Virus record (IMG/VR): IMGVR_UViG_3300047319_001671
Coordinates: 1-20,503 of that record
Direction: 5' to 3' (one strand)
Length of the DNA stretch: 20,503 nucleotides
Source of the DNA: a virus
Below are positions 20,393 through 20,503 of the stretch, piece by piece. A program made the position numbers and the translations under genes. Position 1 is the first letter of the stretch. The number at the start of each line of letters is the position of its first letter. Under the pieces are notes generated by a model that saw nothing but the letters and a program-made list of their open reading frames with translations, was not told the origin of the DNA and did not search any database.

Positions 20393-20457
20393 CCCAGACA
20401 GCGGCTGACGCTGGTGGCGCGCTGGGGCCGCCACGAACACGCCAGCCGCTGTCTGGG
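20393..20457. repeat. 15-bp perfect inverted repeat with nested hairpin
   Basis: CCCAGACAGCGGCTG (20393-20407) and CAGCCGCTGTCTGGG (20443-20457) are perfect inverted arms. The 35-base inner part holds a second 6-bp stem, GTGGCG (20414-20419) with CGCCAC (20429-20434). No U-run follows on either strand. Possible roles are an RNA element, a recombination or replication site, or a regulator of the next gene. Confidence 0.6.
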
Positions 20458-20478
20458 GCGCCGGAGGTGACATCTCCT

Positions 20479-20503
20479 TTGGGCAAGCGCCCCCCTCTGG
20501 TCG
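20479..20503 (+). CDS. Probable start of next early gene (partial, TTG start)
   Basis: GGAGGTGA (20463-20470) is a full match to the 16S anti-Shine-Dalgarno sequence. TTG 20479 follows after 8 bases and opens a frame (MGKRPPLV) that runs off the window edge. Only 8 codons are visible, so the product cannot be named. The start is suggested by the ribosome site alone. Confidence 0.4.

Noticed and set aside
1-20503. Integrase, lysis genes, tRNAs or a CRISPR array
   Set aside because: Looked for on both strands; no matching motifs, cloverleaf-like stretches or spaced repeat arrays were seen.

Overview
This window looks like the structural (late) half plus the immunity switch of a tailed, siphovirus-type bacteriophage or prophage. 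The DNA is very GC-rich and codons strongly prefer C or G at the third position. The host is therefore likely a high-GC bacterium such as an actinobacterium or a Chloroflexota member, but nothing here fixes the host. No clear bacterial housekeeping gene, tRNA, rRNA, CRISPR array, integrase, lysis gene or replication gene was seen.

Bases 1-5413 hold the packaging and head-shell genes: a short basic/coiled-coil protein (candidate small terminase), the large terminase, an HK97-type portal, and an HK97-type maturation protease read in the same frame as the major capsid protein. The capsid part also has its own internal ribosome binding site and GTG start. Bases 5473-10097 hold an unusually long accessory head block: a small post-capsid protein, several beta-rich presumed decoration or surface proteins, a 46-residue membrane peptide, a Cys-rich mini-protein, an HNH endonuclease on the opposite strand, and a repeat protein built on DD and FDPSTGFPW motifs.

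Bases 10101-13212 hold the neck and tail tube: a head-tail connector with an extra N-terminal domain, a probable tail terminator, a small protein, the major tail protein, and an HK97 gp10-like protein placed after the tail tube gene. Bases 13271-19005 hold the tail tip: tail assembly chaperones with a likely -1 frameshift at CCCCCCG, a short tape measure, a hub-like baseplate protein, a fibronectin/propeller tip protein and a final beta-rich protein. A strong hairpin terminator follows.

From 19060 the layout changes. A YqaE/Pmp3-like membrane gene and an HTH repressor point left; a Cro-like HTH gene and a small membrane protein point right. Three near-identical palindromic operators lie between the two HTH genes, and two degenerate copies sit on the candidate promoter of the YqaE-like gene. 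The window ends with a 15-bp inverted repeat and the probable start of another gene.

The late genes are tightly packed, often with ATGA, GTGA or TGATG overlaps, which implies one long late transcript with translational coupling. The most unusual points are the large terminase without a standard start codon, the protease-capsid fusion with an internal start, the accessory head block with the DD-repeat protein, and the operator set shared between the lysogeny switch and a membrane-protein gene.
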